Positions 27,344 through 35,991 of a stretch of 64,000 nucleotides of DNA are shown here, piece by piece. Where the stretch lies: contig CAVYLN010000001.1 in the NCBI GenBank assembly GCA_963769435.1, forward strand, positions 186,001 through 250,000. Direction: 5' to 3'. The notes beneath the pieces were generated by a model. It was not told the origin of the DNA and searched no databases. It worked only from the letters and a program-made list of their open reading frames with translations. The number at the start of each line of letters is the position of its first letter. Within the stretch, counting starts at the first letter, position 1. Origin of the DNA: JADKAV01 sp963769435. Its GTDB lineage: Bacteria > Actinomycetota > Actinomycetes > S36-B12 > UBA10799. The position numbers and the translations under genes were made by a program.

Positions 27344-28513
27344 GTGGGAACCGTTGTCGCCCTGGCAGTGTTCGCGGCAGGCCTTGTGGGCCTGGTCGCG
27401 TGGACGCTGCTGGGGCGGCGGCGGCGCCGTCAGCGTGAGGAGTACCGCGCCGCCCACCGCTTGCTGAGTCGGCTGCAACTCGTGTCCCGCCAGTTGCCCG
27501 CCGGTCTTGACGAGGTGGCACTGGCCCAACAAACCCTCGACATCCTTGCCCGGGACGTCCCGTCGCAGCGTTCGACGCTGTTCGTCGCTCAGGACGGCCA
27601 ACTCGTCCCGTACGCCGTCAGAGGAGCCGACCGCAGTCCGTTCCCGCCGCTGACCGTGTCCGACATGAACTCGCTGAGCAGTGGGCGCCCCCAGTCCGGG
27701 GTCGGACTCGTCTCCCACGACAGCTGCCAGGAGGCGTTGATCCCCCTGGTGTTCGACTCCCGCCTGGTCGGGCTCGCGGCCCTTCAGAACGACAGCACCG
27801 CCTTCGATCCGAATGCGCTCAAGCAGGCCGCCAACCATGCCCAGGACGCCGCTCTGCGTCTGGACAGCGGCCGCCTGTTCGCCGATGTCCGAACGGCCGC
27901 GACCAGCGAGGAGCGCCGACGGCTCGCCAGGGAGATCCACGACGGGATCGCGCAGGAACTGGCCAGTGTCGGGTACGCCCTCGACGTGCTTGTCGCGGAT
28001 CTACAGGGGATGGAGGGCCAGAGCCTTGCCGACGAGATCCGTTCGGAGGTCAGACGCATCGTGAGCGAGTTACGTCTGAGCGTCTTCGACCTCCGCGCGG
28101 ACATCCAGCCCGGAGTAGGTCTGGGCTCGGCCCTCACGGGGTACGTACAACGGGTGGGCACCGCCGCGGGACTGACCGTCCACCTCGTGATGGACGAAGC
28201 ACAGGATCGTCTCGCACTGGTGCAGGAGACGGAGTTGCTGCGGATCGCCCAGGAGGCGGTGACGAACGTACGGCGGCACGCCAACGCGGAGAACGTCTGG
28301 GTCACCTGCCGCGTGGACCCTCCCTACGCCTTCCTCCGAGTCGCCGACGACGGCACCGGCATGGTCTCACCGCGCAACGACAGCTTCGGGTTGGACATCA
28401 TGCAGGAGCGAGCGGACCGCATAGGCGCGGAGCTGACCTGGCACCCGCGCGACGGAGGTGGCACTGTGTTGGAGGTTGTGCTCCAACCCGCCGCAGCAGA
28501 GAGGGAGGAGTAG
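27344..28513 (+). CDS. NarL-type sensor histidine kinase with GAF domain
   Basis: 389 aa from GTG 27344. One N-terminal membrane helix (about 3-25), a GAF-like sensory domain (about 50-175), the dimerisation/phosphoacceptor region ERRRLAREIHDGIAQELA (His about residue 202), then the ATPase domain with AQEAVTNVRRHANA (N-box) and VADDGTGM. This is the HisKA_3/HATPase_c layout of NarX/DesK kinases. It is directly followed by its response regulator 4 nt later. The signal is unknown; GAF kinases of this sort often sense redox state or small ligands. Confidence 0.9.
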   Translation: MGTVVALAVFAAGLVGLVAWTLLGRRRRRQREEYRAAHRLLSRLQLVSRQLPAGLDEVALAQQTLDILARDVPSQRSTLFVAQDGQLVPYAVRGADRSPFPPLTVSDMNSLSSGRPQSGVGLVSHDSCQEALIPLVFDSRLVGLAALQNDSTAFDPNALKQAANHAQDAALRLDSGRLFADVRTAATSEERRRLAREIHDGIAQELASVGYALDVLVADLQGMEGQSLADEIRSEVRRIVSELRLSVFDLRADIQPGVGLGSALTGYVQRVGTAAGLTVHLVMDEAQDRLALVQETELLRIAQEAVTNVRRHANAENVWVTCRVDPPYAFLRVADDGTGMVSPRNDSFGLDIMQERADRIGAELTWHPRDGGGTVLEVVLQPAAAEREE

Positions 28514-28517
28514 TCCG

Positions 28518-29159
28518 ATGACGATCTCGGTGCTGCTCATCGACGATCACGAGTTGATCAGGCAGGGATTGCGCCGCTCCTTCGAGCGGGACGGCGAGTT
28601 CGAGGTGATCGGGGAGGCGGGTTCGGTGGCCGACGCCGAACGGCTGCTGCGGATCACCCGCCCGGACGTGGTGGTCCTCGACGTCCGGCTCCCCGACGGT
28701 TCCGGGCTCAAACTCGCCGCGAGTGCCCGCGAGAGGTACCCGCAACTCGGCATCGTCATCCTCACCATGTACGCCGGCGATGAACAACTCTTCGCCGCAC
28801 TGGAGGCCGGAGCATCCGCATTCGTTCCCAAGAACGCCCCCTCCGACGACGTCGTGGCAGCCGCTCGACACGCCGCCACGACCCCGCAGTCCTTCACCGC
28901 GAAGGATCTCGCGGATGCGATGAAGCGCAAACTCAGCCCGAGTGGACCGCAGTTGAGCCCCCGTGAGCGAGAGGTGCTGCAACTGCTCGCAGATGGCCTC
29001 GGCGTGGCACAGATCTCCAGGCGGCTGTTCATCAGCGAGTCGACCACGAAGACCCACATCTCGAAACTCTACGAGAAACTCGGCGCCGGTAACCGTGCCC
29101 AGGCACTGATGACGGCCCTGAAACTCGGTCTGCTGCGTCAGTCGGACCCGACGGTCTGA
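28518..29159 (+). CDS. NarL/FixJ-family response regulator
   Basis: 213 aa from ATG 28518, preceded by GAGGGAGGAG; the upstream open frame overlaps the kinase. Receiver domain 1-120: acidic pair LIDDHE, phospho-acceptor VVVLDVRLPDGSG (Asp about 54) and conserved Lys in FVPKNAP. C-terminal LuxR helix-turn-helix 145-205: LSPREREVLQLLADGL and STTKTHISKLYEKLG. Pairs with the preceding kinase. Targets cannot be read from the window. Confidence 0.93.
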   Translation: MTISVLLIDDHELIRQGLRRSFERDGEFEVIGEAGSVADAERLLRITRPDVVVLDVRLPDGSGLKLAASARERYPQLGIVILTMYAGDEQLFAALEAGASAFVPKNAPSDDVVAAARHAATTPQSFTAKDLADAMKRKLSPSGPQLSPREREVLQLLADGLGVAQISRRLFISESTTKTHISKLYEKLGAGNRAQALMTALKLGLLRQSDPTV

Positions 29160-29216
29160 CCTGCGATACTGTCCGGGACCACCCGAACAGGTCGGGGCGC
29201 AGGGAACGGAGCAGCG

Positions 29217-30431
29217 GTGCCGAGATCGGCGACCTCGTCGCGCTGGTGGATGGGACCCACAGCAGCATTCGCGCTCACCCGCGTCTGGTTGCTGCTGATC
29301 CCCTTCGGGGTGATCCCGTATCTGGGCGGGACACTGGTGATCAACGACGTGACGCTGTACGCGCAGTGGGCGCAGTTGCTCACCACAGGTCAGTTCCCGG
29401 TCGGCGACGAGATGTGGCAATACCCGCCGCTGGTCGGGCCGATGCTCGCGCTCGGATCCCTGATCCCACCCAACCCCACGTGGGGTCTTGTCATCCTCAT
29501 GCTGGCCGCTGACACGGCGACGTTCGTGGTCCTGATGCGCAACGTCGCCCGTGGGGGTGCGATCGAAGGAGCATGGGCCTGGGTCGCTTCGGCGATGCTC
29601 ATCGGCCCGGTCTGGCTCACCCGCTTCGACGTGGTGCCTGCGCTGTTCGCGGTGCTGGCACTGCTGGCGATCAACCGCCCAGCCCGTTCGGCGGTGTTCA
29701 TGGCGATCGGAGCCATGCTGAAGATCTGGCCCGGCCTGTTGCTGCTCAGCGTGCCCCGCCGGAGGTTCGGCACTGCTGTGGCCGTCTTCCTGGCGACCTC
29801 GCTTGGCATCCTGCTCACGCTGATGCTCACGATGCAGGGGGCGGCCTCGTTCGCGTCCGAGCAGCGCGCCCGCGGTCTGCAGATCGAATCCCTGCCCGCG
29901 TGGCTGTTCCTGATCGGTCATCATGTGGGGGTCGACCGGGACTTCATCTATCGCTTCGGCGCGATGGAGGTGCAGGCCCCGGGGACGACCACCGTGGCGG
30001 CGGTGATCACCGTCATCACGGCCGCCGGCCTGGCATTGCTCGCCTGGGCGCGGCTGACCGGTCGACTCGACCATGCCCGTCCAGCGGACATCGCACTGGT
30101 CGTCGTACTGTTCTCGATGGTGACCTCCAGAGTCCTGTCCCCGCAGTACCTGGTCTGGGTGGCGGCGGTCGCCTCGGTGTGTCTGCTCGATCAACGCACT
30201 CGCATGCGGCCCGTGATCGTCACACTGATGCCGGTGGCGGCACTCGGTCAGATCCTGTACCCGATGCACTACGACTGGCTGCTCTCCGACGGGCTGTCCG
30301 GGCTGGCCCTGCAGACCCTGCGACTCATGCTGCTGGTGGCAGCCACCGCCTGGGGTGGCTGGAGGCTCTTCTCAATGCCCAGCGACCCGGTCCGGGTCGA
30401 TCCCGTCGAGCAGGTCCGTCAGGCGGCCTGA
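29217..30431 (+). CDS. GT87-like polytopic membrane glycosyltransferase
   Basis: 404 aa from GTG 29217, about ten membrane helices. A DUF2029/GT87-like mannosyltransferase fold is suggested by NDVTLYAQWAQLLTTGQFP and the early loop with acidic residues, GPVWLTRFDVVPALFAVLAL, and AMLKIWPGLLLLSVP. Likely uses polyprenyl-phosphate-mannose outside the membrane, as for PI-mannosides or lipomannan. The position just before pimB supports this. The last 60 nt overlap the 3' end of pimB on the opposite strand. Confidence 0.8.
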   Translation: MPRSATSSRWWMGPTAAFALTRVWLLLIPFGVIPYLGGTLVINDVTLYAQWAQLLTTGQFPVGDEMWQYPPLVGPMLALGSLIPPNPTWGLVILMLAADTATFVVLMRNVARGGAIEGAWAWVASAMLIGPVWLTRFDVVPALFAVLALLAINRPARSAVFMAIGAMLKIWPGLLLLSVPRRRFGTAVAVFLATSLGILLTLMLTMQGAASFASEQRARGLQIESLPAWLFLIGHHVGVDRDFIYRFGAMEVQAPGTTTVAAVITVITAAGLALLAWARLTGRLDHARPADIALVVVLFSMVTSRVLSPQYLVWVAAVASVCLLDQRTRMRPVIVTLMPVAALGQILYPMHYDWLLSDGLSGLALQTLRLMLLVAATAWGGWRLFSMPSDPVRVDPVEQVRQAA

Positions 30432-31532
30432 CACCTTGGGCCAGGTCCACTGCTCCTCCACCCACTGCCGCCCCCGCCGCCCCATGGCCGTCGCCGCCTC
30501 AGGATCGCGGAGGAGCCGACCCACCCGAGAGGCCACCTGCTCAAGGCTGCGACCGTCCACCACGAACCCGGTTTCGCCATCCAGCACGGCGTCCGGTGCG
30601 CCACCGGAATCGCCGGCGACCACCGGCAGGCCTATCGCGCCCGCCTCGAGGTACACGATTCCCAGACCCTCGACGTCCCACCCACGATTGCGCGTGCGAC
30701 ACGGCATGGCGAAGACGTCCCCGGCGGCGTAGTGGGCGGGCAAGGCCTCCCATGGGACGGTCCCGGTCATCACCACGCTGCCGGCCAAGTGCATCTCCGA
30801 CACCAGCGAATCCAGGCGGGACCGGTACGGACCGCCGCCGACGATAAGTAGCGCGGCATCCGGCACCTGCTTCTGCACCAGGGGCCAGGCCCGGATCAGG
30901 GTGTCCTGACCCTTGCGTGGCATCAACCGGGAGACACACACCACCACGGGTCGGTCAGCGAGCCCGAGTTCCGATCGCAGAGCCCCGCCGTCGGCGCGCA
31001 CCCGGGGATGGAAGAGTTCGGCGTCCACTCCCGGGACCAGGCGACGCATCCGGGCGGCGGCCGCTGGTCGCAGTGCGGCGGCGATCCGGCTGCGCGTGTA
31101 CTCGCCCAGATACGTGACGGTATCCACGGAATCACCGATCGAGCGCAGCACTGAGCGGGCCCCGGGGGTGCTGGCCCACGCCGCCTCATGGCCGTGGGTC
31201 ATCGCGACGATGGGCGCCATCCCGCGAGACCGAAGCCGCGGCGCCAGCAACCCCAGTGGTGCTGCAGCGCCGAACAGGACACGATCGCACCCGTACTCCG
31301 AGGCGATCTGCCTGGCCCGGTTAAGAACCAGGGGTTCGGGCAGCATCAACGACGTCCGGTGCCGCACCACGGGGAAAGGCTGCGCGGCGTCGAACGACTC
31401 CGAACGTTTCCAGGCCGGGGCGTAGACGACCACCGAATCCGCGGGTTGGTGCGTCAGCACCCCGTGCACGAACGCCTGGATACCCCCGGCTCGCGGCGGG
31501 AAATCGTTGGTGACGACCAGCGTCCTGTTCAC
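30372..31532 (-). CDS. pimB: Phosphatidylinositol-mannoside mannosyltransferase, PimB' type (GT4)
   Basis: 386 aa. GDP-mannose-dependent enzyme that adds the second mannose to PI-monomannoside on the cytosolic face. Start TLVVTNDFPPRAGGIQAFV is the PimB signature; also ATHGHEAAW-like MTHGHEAAW, VCVSRLMPRKGQDTL (donor-site Arg/Lys), and EGLGIVYLEAGAIGLPVV (the E-x7-E motif). Equivalent to Rv2188c. Downstream of the NlpC/P60-like gene by 9 nt on the same strand, so probably cotranscribed. Confidence 0.9.
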   Translation of the reverse strand: MNRTLVVTNDFPPRAGGIQAFVHGVLTHQPADSVVVYAPAWKRSESFDAAQPFPVVRHRTSLMLPEPLVLNRARQIASEYGCDRVLFGAAAPLGLLAPRLRSRGMAPIVAMTHGHEAAWASTPGARSVLRSIGDSVDTVTYLGEYTRSRIAAALRPAAAARMRRLVPGVDAELFHPRVRADGGALRSELGLADRPVVVCVSRLMPRKGQDTLIRAWPLVQKQVPDAALLIVGGGPYRSRLDSLVSEMHLAGSVVMTGTVPWEALPAHYAAGDVFAMPCRTRNRGWDVEGLGIVYLEAGAIGLPVVAGDSGGAPDAVLDGETGFVVDGRSLEQVASRVGRLLRDPEAATAMGRRGRQWVEEQWTWPKVSGRLTDLLDGIDPDRVAGH

Positions 31533-31541
31533 CTGGCCGCG

Positions 31542-32567
31542 TCAGACCTTGGGCCGACCGGCACCGGCGAACTCGGCCATCCATTCGTTCGTGAAGAGTT
31601 TCTCGTACACCACTCCGTCGCGCGGTCCCTTGGCGTGGACGAAGTAGCCGTCGCCGGTGTAGATGCCGACGTGCTCGTCGGTGCCGTAGATGAACACGAT
31701 GTCCCCCGGCGCCAACTGTGTGACGTCAACCCGTTCGGTCTTGTCGTACTGCCCTTGCACCGAGTGCGGCAGTTCGACCCCCGCCTGCTCCCAGGCCGCC
31801 TTGACCAGCCCCGAGGAGTCGAACGCGTCCGGACCTGTGGCGCCCGCCTCGAACTTCTTTCCGGCCTGTTTGACCGCATACTTGACGACCGGTTTCGTGG
31901 TCGAGTCCGGCAGTTCTGAGATGCTGTCGACCGCATCATTGGCCTGTTCCTGCTGCTGTTGCTGCTGCTGGGCCAGCTCTTCGGCGAGTTGCCGCTGCTG
32001 TTCTGCCTGCAACTGCGAGAGCAGGGCCGTGGATTCCTGGACGCGGGCATCGATGGCCGCCTTGGCATCGAGGAGTTCGTCGCGTGCCCGCTCCGCCCTC
32101 TTCTCCGCCTTCTGCAGTGCCGCCTCGTCGCGCACCAACTGTTGCTCTGCCACCTGTGTGCGTGTCAACGCGGAGTTCTGCTCACCGGCGATGATGCGGG
32201 CCGTATCCAGGGTGGCCAGCCAATCGGAGGGGGCATCGGAGGCCAGTACCAGCAATGTCGGATCGATCCCACCGTTGCGGTAGATCTGACTGACGACCTG
32301 GTTGAGCGTGTTCTGGCTGTCCGTGACCGATTGCTGGGTCGCAACCAGCTCAGCCTGCTTGTCGGCGACCGCCTGTTGTGCCTGCTGCCACTCAAGTGTC
32401 GCGGTATTGGCCTCCTCGGCCGCTGCCGAAGCCTGCCTCTGCAGCGCCGACAACTCCGACTGCACACGCGCGATGTCCTGCTCCACGTCGCCTTGAGCCG
32501 GTGTCAGGATCAGGGCGAGCGACATCCCCGCGGCAGCCAGTGCCGGGAAGAACCGATACGTCCCCAT
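31542..32567 (-). CDS. Secreted NlpC/P60-like protein with Cys-to-Ser change at the active site
   Basis: 341 aa from ATG 32567. Signal peptide about 1-26 (ALAAAGMSLALILTPAQG), a long coiled coil with many Gln/Ala (about 27-215, including a poly-Gln run), then an NlpC/P60 domain (about 230-341). In this family a DCSGL Cys cleaves D-Glu-mDAP peptides. Here the motif reads FDSSGLVKAAW: residue 251 is Ser (codon TCC at 31815-31817). The His residues of HVGIY (299) and VHAKG (311) are kept. Gene position matches Rv2190c. It may be an inactive regulator or scaffold, or a serine variant; a sequence error is possible. Confidence 0.88.
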   Translation of the reverse strand: MGTYRFFPALAAAGMSLALILTPAQGDVEQDIARVQSELSALQRQASAAAEEANTATLEWQQAQQAVADKQAELVATQQSVTDSQNTLNQVVSQIYRNGGIDPTLLVLASDAPSDWLATLDTARIIAGEQNSALTRTQVAEQQLVRDEAALQKAEKRAERARDELLDAKAAIDARVQESTALLSQLQAEQQRQLAEELAQQQQQQQEQANDAVDSISELPDSTTKPVVKYAVKQAGKKFEAGATGPDAFDSSGLVKAAWEQAGVELPHSVQGQYDKTERVDVTQLAPGDIVFIYGTDEHVGIYTGDGYFVHAKGPRDGVVYEKLFTNEWMAEFAGAGRPKV

Positions 32568-32607
32568 AACACCATTGTGCACCCATGTCCGACGACTTGC
32601 CCGCACG

Positions 32608-32784
32608 TCAAACGGCGCGCACGAAGCGTAACGGAGCGACCAGCCCCGACGCGGCGAGCACATCCATCGCGGCGACCTCGTCGTCGGTGAGCTTTCCCTC
32701 TGCCGGACCATCCAGCAGTGCGGTCACCACACAGTCCGCACAAGCGGTCGGTCGGGCGGTGCACGAACCACAATCGATCAGCAT
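32608..32784 (-). CDS. Small two-CxxC protein upstream of the NlpC/P60 gene
   Basis: 58 aa from ATG 32784 with a strong GAGGAGG ribosome site. MLIDCGSCTARPTACADCVV has four Cys in two CxxC pairs plus an extra Cys-rich context, then an acidic helix. It may bind zinc or an Fe-S cluster. It precedes the NlpC/P60-like gene by 40 nt on the same strand. The function is unknown; similar short proteins are common in actinobacteria as far as I recall. Confidence 0.7.
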   Translation of the reverse strand: MLIDCGSCTARPTACADCVVTALLDGPAEGKLTDDEVAAMDVLAASGLVAPLRFVRAV

Positions 32785-32886
32785 CCGGTGCCTCCTCATC
32801 TCGTGGTGGCGAGGTTAGGGGCACCCTCTGACAAAACGGCTCCCCCACGGGTACCTGACGACGCCTGATCCGGATCGGGCGTAAGT

Positions 32887-33966
32887 TCAACCCTCGCCGA
32901 GGCCCGGCGCCCGCAGCGGCGTGGCATCGTCGGGCCGGTGCCACGGCAGCGCCGCGAACACCTCGTGGGAAGAGCCGTCAGCCGCGGTCACCCGGCGCAT
33001 GACGCGACGCTGCATGTTCGGGTGTGACATCGCCTCGGCCAGCGTCAGCGCCGGGCCGACACAGGTGTCCGCATGGGCGAGCAGGTCCAGCCAGTGGGAT
33101 CGCGGGAGTTGCCTGAACGCGCTCGAGATCGCATTCTTCAACCCATCCTGCTTGGCCGGGTCGTACTGGAACTGCTTCCAGTCCCCGAGGTCGAGTGCGT
33201 CGAGGATGGCCCCGAAGAACTTCGGCTCGAGTGCTCCGACCGTCAGCCACAACCCGTCGGCGCACTCGTACAGCGAATAGCAGGCCCATCTGCCCGTCAG
33301 ATCGCCGGGCACAGCTGGCGAATCCCCGGTCGCCAGCCACCCCCCGAGTGGCAGTTGTGCCAGGGACAACGCGGCGTCGACCATCGCCACCTCCGACCGG
33401 ACGAACTCCCCACGGGCACTCAGGCGCAGTCCTGCCAGCACGGCCAGTGCTGCATGCAGTCCCGCCGCCAGGTCGGCCATCTGCACCGGCGGCAGGTGTG
33501 GCTGCCCGCCGAGTGTCAGGATCCCGGCGTACCCCAGCGCGTTCAGGTCGTGCCCAGGCACCTGTTCGAGGTCCGCTCCCGACCCGTACGCGTCGATCGT
33601 CACGTGCACGAGGTTGGGCCGCAGGGCGCGCAACCGCTGCTCGTCGAACCCGAGTCGGTCCAGCACCTTCGGACGGAACGAGTCCACGAGCACGTCGCTG
33701 TCGGCCAACAACCCGGCGAACTCCTGCTTGCCCGCGGGGTCCTTGAGATCGATCACACGACTGGATTTCCCTCGGTTGAGCTGCAGGAAGGCCCCTGACT
33801 CACCGGACGTCATGTGGGGTGCGACCCAACGGGTACCGTCGCCCTCCGGCGCCTCGACCTTGATCACTTCCGCGCCGAGTTCAACCAGCGTGACGGTGGC
33901 GTAGTTGCCTGGCAGGAGTCTGGTCATGTCCACGACCCGGACCCCTGCCAGCGGACTACCGGTCAT
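32887..33966 (-). CDS. CaiB/BaiF-family CoA transferase (alpha-methylacyl-CoA racemase-like)
   Basis: 359 aa. Class III CoA-transferase fold. Seen: PLAGVRVVDMTRLLPGNY at the N-terminus, LGAEVIKVEAPEGD (CoA-binding), NRGKSSRVIDLK, and GHDLNALGYAG with the conserved catalytic Asp (about residue 138). The C-terminal part resembles alpha-methylacyl-CoA racemase (Mcr) more than formyl-CoA transferase. It overlaps the zinc-ribbon gene by 11 nt. The substrate is not predictable; branched-chain acyl-CoA racemisation is likely. Confidence 0.88.
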   Translation of the reverse strand: MTGSPLAGVRVVDMTRLLPGNYATVTLVELGAEVIKVEAPEGDGTRWVAPHMTSGESGAFLQLNRGKSSRVIDLKDPAGKQEFAGLLADSDVLVDSFRPKVLDRLGFDEQRLRALRPNLVHVTIDAYGSGADLEQVPGHDLNALGYAGILTLGGQPHLPPVQMADLAAGLHAALAVLAGLRLSARGEFVRSEVAMVDAALSLAQLPLGGWLATGDSPAVPGDLTGRWACYSLYECADGLWLTVGALEPKFFGAILDALDLGDWKQFQYDPAKQDGLKNAISSAFRQLPRSHWLDLLAHADTCVGPALTLAEAMSHPNMQRRVMRRVTAADGSSHEVFAALPWHRPDDATPLRAPGLGEG

Positions 33967-34195
33967 CGCCGGCCCTCGGAATCAGTTCGACGGCGTCTGC
34001 GGCGCCACACCAGCGGCACGTCACCGTCTCGATCTCGTCGCGCATCGACTCCTGGTCCTCGATGGTCACCTCACCGCCGAGGTCGAAGTGCCAGTACTGT
34101 TTGGCCCTCGTCGAGCGCACGACATCAAATCGGGTCAGGTTGCCGCAGCGCGCACAGCGCCACCTCGTCGTCTCGTCAGGAGCAGTGATCGCCAC
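33956..34195 (-). CDS. Small zinc-ribbon protein
   Basis: 79 aa from GTG 34195. Two CxxC pairs, WRCARCGNLTRFDVV and VTCRWCGAAD, enclose a 40-residue central part (KQYWHFDLGGEV), as in a zinc ribbon. It precedes the CoA-transferase gene with an 11-nt overlap and diverges from the DnaQ-UvrC fusion. No function can be assigned. Confidence 0.7.
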   Translation of the reverse strand: MAITAPDETTRWRCARCGNLTRFDVVRSTRAKQYWHFDLGGEVTIEDQESMRDEIETVTCRWCGAADAVELIPRAGDDR

Positions 34196-34308
34196 GCGAA
34201 CCAGCCTAGATGGACCGCCGGAACCGCTCACCGGGTGCACCTGCGGCCCCAACGACGCGGCCGCGGCGATGCCCGGAATTGTCACAACCGTCTCCTAGCG
34301 TGTGGAAC

Positions 34309-35991
34309 ATGTCCGTCGCCCCTGTGCCTCCCCTGCCAGGGGTGCGGCAGCTCGACCTGGACTTCGACGGAACCCCTTTGGCCGAGACCACCTTCTGCGT
34401 CGTGGACCTCGAGACCACCGGCGGCAGCCCGACGGACGGCAGGATCACCGAGATCGGGGCGGTCAGAGTACGCGGTGGCGAGGTGCTGGGCGAGTTCCGG
34501 ACCTTCGTGGATCCCGGGCAGCCGCTGCCCGCGTTCATCACGGCGCTGACCGGCATCACCCCCCGCATGCTCGAACGGGCACCGACCGAGGCCGTGGCGG
34601 TGCCGATGCTGCTGGATTTCCTGGGCGACGGTGTGTTCGTGGCGCACAACGCGCCCTACGACACCGGATTCCTCAAGGCGGCCGCCGCCCGGCTGTCGAT
34701 CGCCTGGCCACGGCCCCATGTCATAGACACCGCGCGGCTCTCGCGTGCGGTACTGGGCCGGGACGAAGTGGCGAACCATAAATTGGCGACCCTCTCCCGC
34801 TTCTTCCAGACGCAGGTCCAGCCGACCCACCGCGCGCTCGACGACGCCAGGGCCACGGTGGACGTCCTGCACGGGTTGATCGAGCGACTCGGCGCGGTAG
34901 GAGTGCTCACTCTCGAGGAACTGACAACCAGTACCCGAAAGGTGCCCCATCAGCGTCGCAGCAAACGGCATCTTGCGGATCGGCTTCCGGAGGCGGCGGG
35001 GGTCTACACGTTCCGGGACGCGGCCGACCGACCGCTGTACGTCGGGGTTTCCAAGGACATCCGGCGGCGGGTGCGTTCGTACTTCACCAGCGCTGAGCAG
35101 CGACCGCGGATGACGGAGATGGTCGGCATCGCGAGCCACGTGACGGCCATCGTCTGCGCGACGGACCTCGAGGCCCGGATCCGCGAACTCCGGCTGATCG
35201 CGCAGTGGAAGCCTCCCTACAACCGCCGGTCCCGCCACCCCGAGAAGAGCGTCTGGCTCAAACTGACCACCGAGACGTACCCGAGGCTGTCGGTCGTTCG
35301 GTCGGTCGCGGATGACGAGCAGCACGGGGCCGTCTACGTGGGACCCTTCAACTCGCGGCAACTGGCGCAGGCGGCAGCGGCAGCACTCACGGAGGCGACC
35401 GGGCTGCGCGCCTGCACCCAACGACTGCGTGAAGGGGTTGCCAGTCCCGGCTGCGTGCTCGGTGAACTGGGCAAATGCCCCGCTCCATGCTCCGCCGGGT
35501 TGACCATCGGCGAGTACGCCGCGCCGGTCGCGCGTGCGCGCGGGGCCATGCTGGGCCTCGACCGGGAGCTGGAGCGCACGCTCACCGAGCGCATGGCGGG
35601 TCTGTCGGGCCAGCAGCGCTTCGAGATGGCCGCTGCGTGGCGCGACCGCCTCGATGCCGCGCTCGACGGCCGGCGGTCAGCATCGGAGCTGCGGGCGTTC
35701 GGGCAGATCGGCCGCATCGTTGCGGCGGCCAGCGTCCCCGGCGGCTGGGACATCCACGTCGTGAAGCACGGACGACTGGCGGGCGCGGCTCACTGCCCCG
35801 TGGGGGTCGATCCGCGCCGGGTGGTGGATACGACGCTGGCGGCGTCCGAACATGTCGAACGACCCGCTCCTCCGGACACTTCCGCACTGGTGGCCGAGAG
35901 CCGATTGTTGCTGCGATGGCTCGACAGCGCCCGCCTCGTGGACATCGACGGTCCGTGGACCCAGCCGCTCAGGCGCGCAACTCCGCCGTGA
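34309..35991 (+). CDS. DnaQ-like 3'-5' exonuclease fused to a UvrC-type GIY-YIG endonuclease
   Basis: 560 aa from ATG 34309. Domain 1 (about 20-190) is a DEDDh exonuclease: FCVVDLETTGG, VFVAHNAPYDTGF and PTHRALDDARAT. Domain 2 (about 220-310) is a GIY-YIG nuclease with AAGVYTFRD and LYVGVSKDIRRRVRSYF. The remaining C-terminal part resembles UvrC (LGKCPAPC, then a helical region with RFEMAAAWRDRLDA). This architecture matches the mycobacterial Rv2191 protein and is Cho-like. It probably incises and trims damaged DNA. It ends with a 23-nt overlap with trpD on the opposite strand. Confidence 0.9.
   Translation: MSVAPVPPLPGVRQLDLDFDGTPLAETTFCVVDLETTGGSPTDGRITEIGAVRVRGGEVLGEFRTFVDPGQPLPAFITALTGITPRMLERAPTEAVAVPMLLDFLGDGVFVAHNAPYDTGFLKAAAARLSIAWPRPHVIDTARLSRAVLGRDEVANHKLATLSRFFQTQVQPTHRALDDARATVDVLHGLIERLGAVGVLTLEELTTSTRKVPHQRRSKRHLADRLPEAAGVYTFRDAADRPLYVGVSKDIRRRVRSYFTSAEQRPRMTEMVGIASHVTAIVCATDLEARIRELRLIAQWKPPYNRRSRHPEKSVWLKLTTETYPRLSVVRSVADDEQHGAVYVGPFNSRQLAQAAAAALTEATGLRACTQRLREGVASPGCVLGELGKCPAPCSAGLTIGEYAAPVARARGAMLGLDRELERTLTERMAGLSGQQRFEMAAAWRDRLDAALDGRRSASELRAFGQIGRIVAAASVPGGWDIHVVKHGRLAGAAHCPVGVDPRRVVDTTLAASEHVERPAPPDTSALVAESRLLLRWLDSARLVDIDGPWTQPLRRATPP

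Noticed and set aside
28398..30269. A 623-codon open frame on the minus strand
   Set aside because: It is antisense to the response regulator and GT87-like genes; its product is Arg/His/Gln-rich with no domain, as usual for shadow frames in GC-rich DNA.
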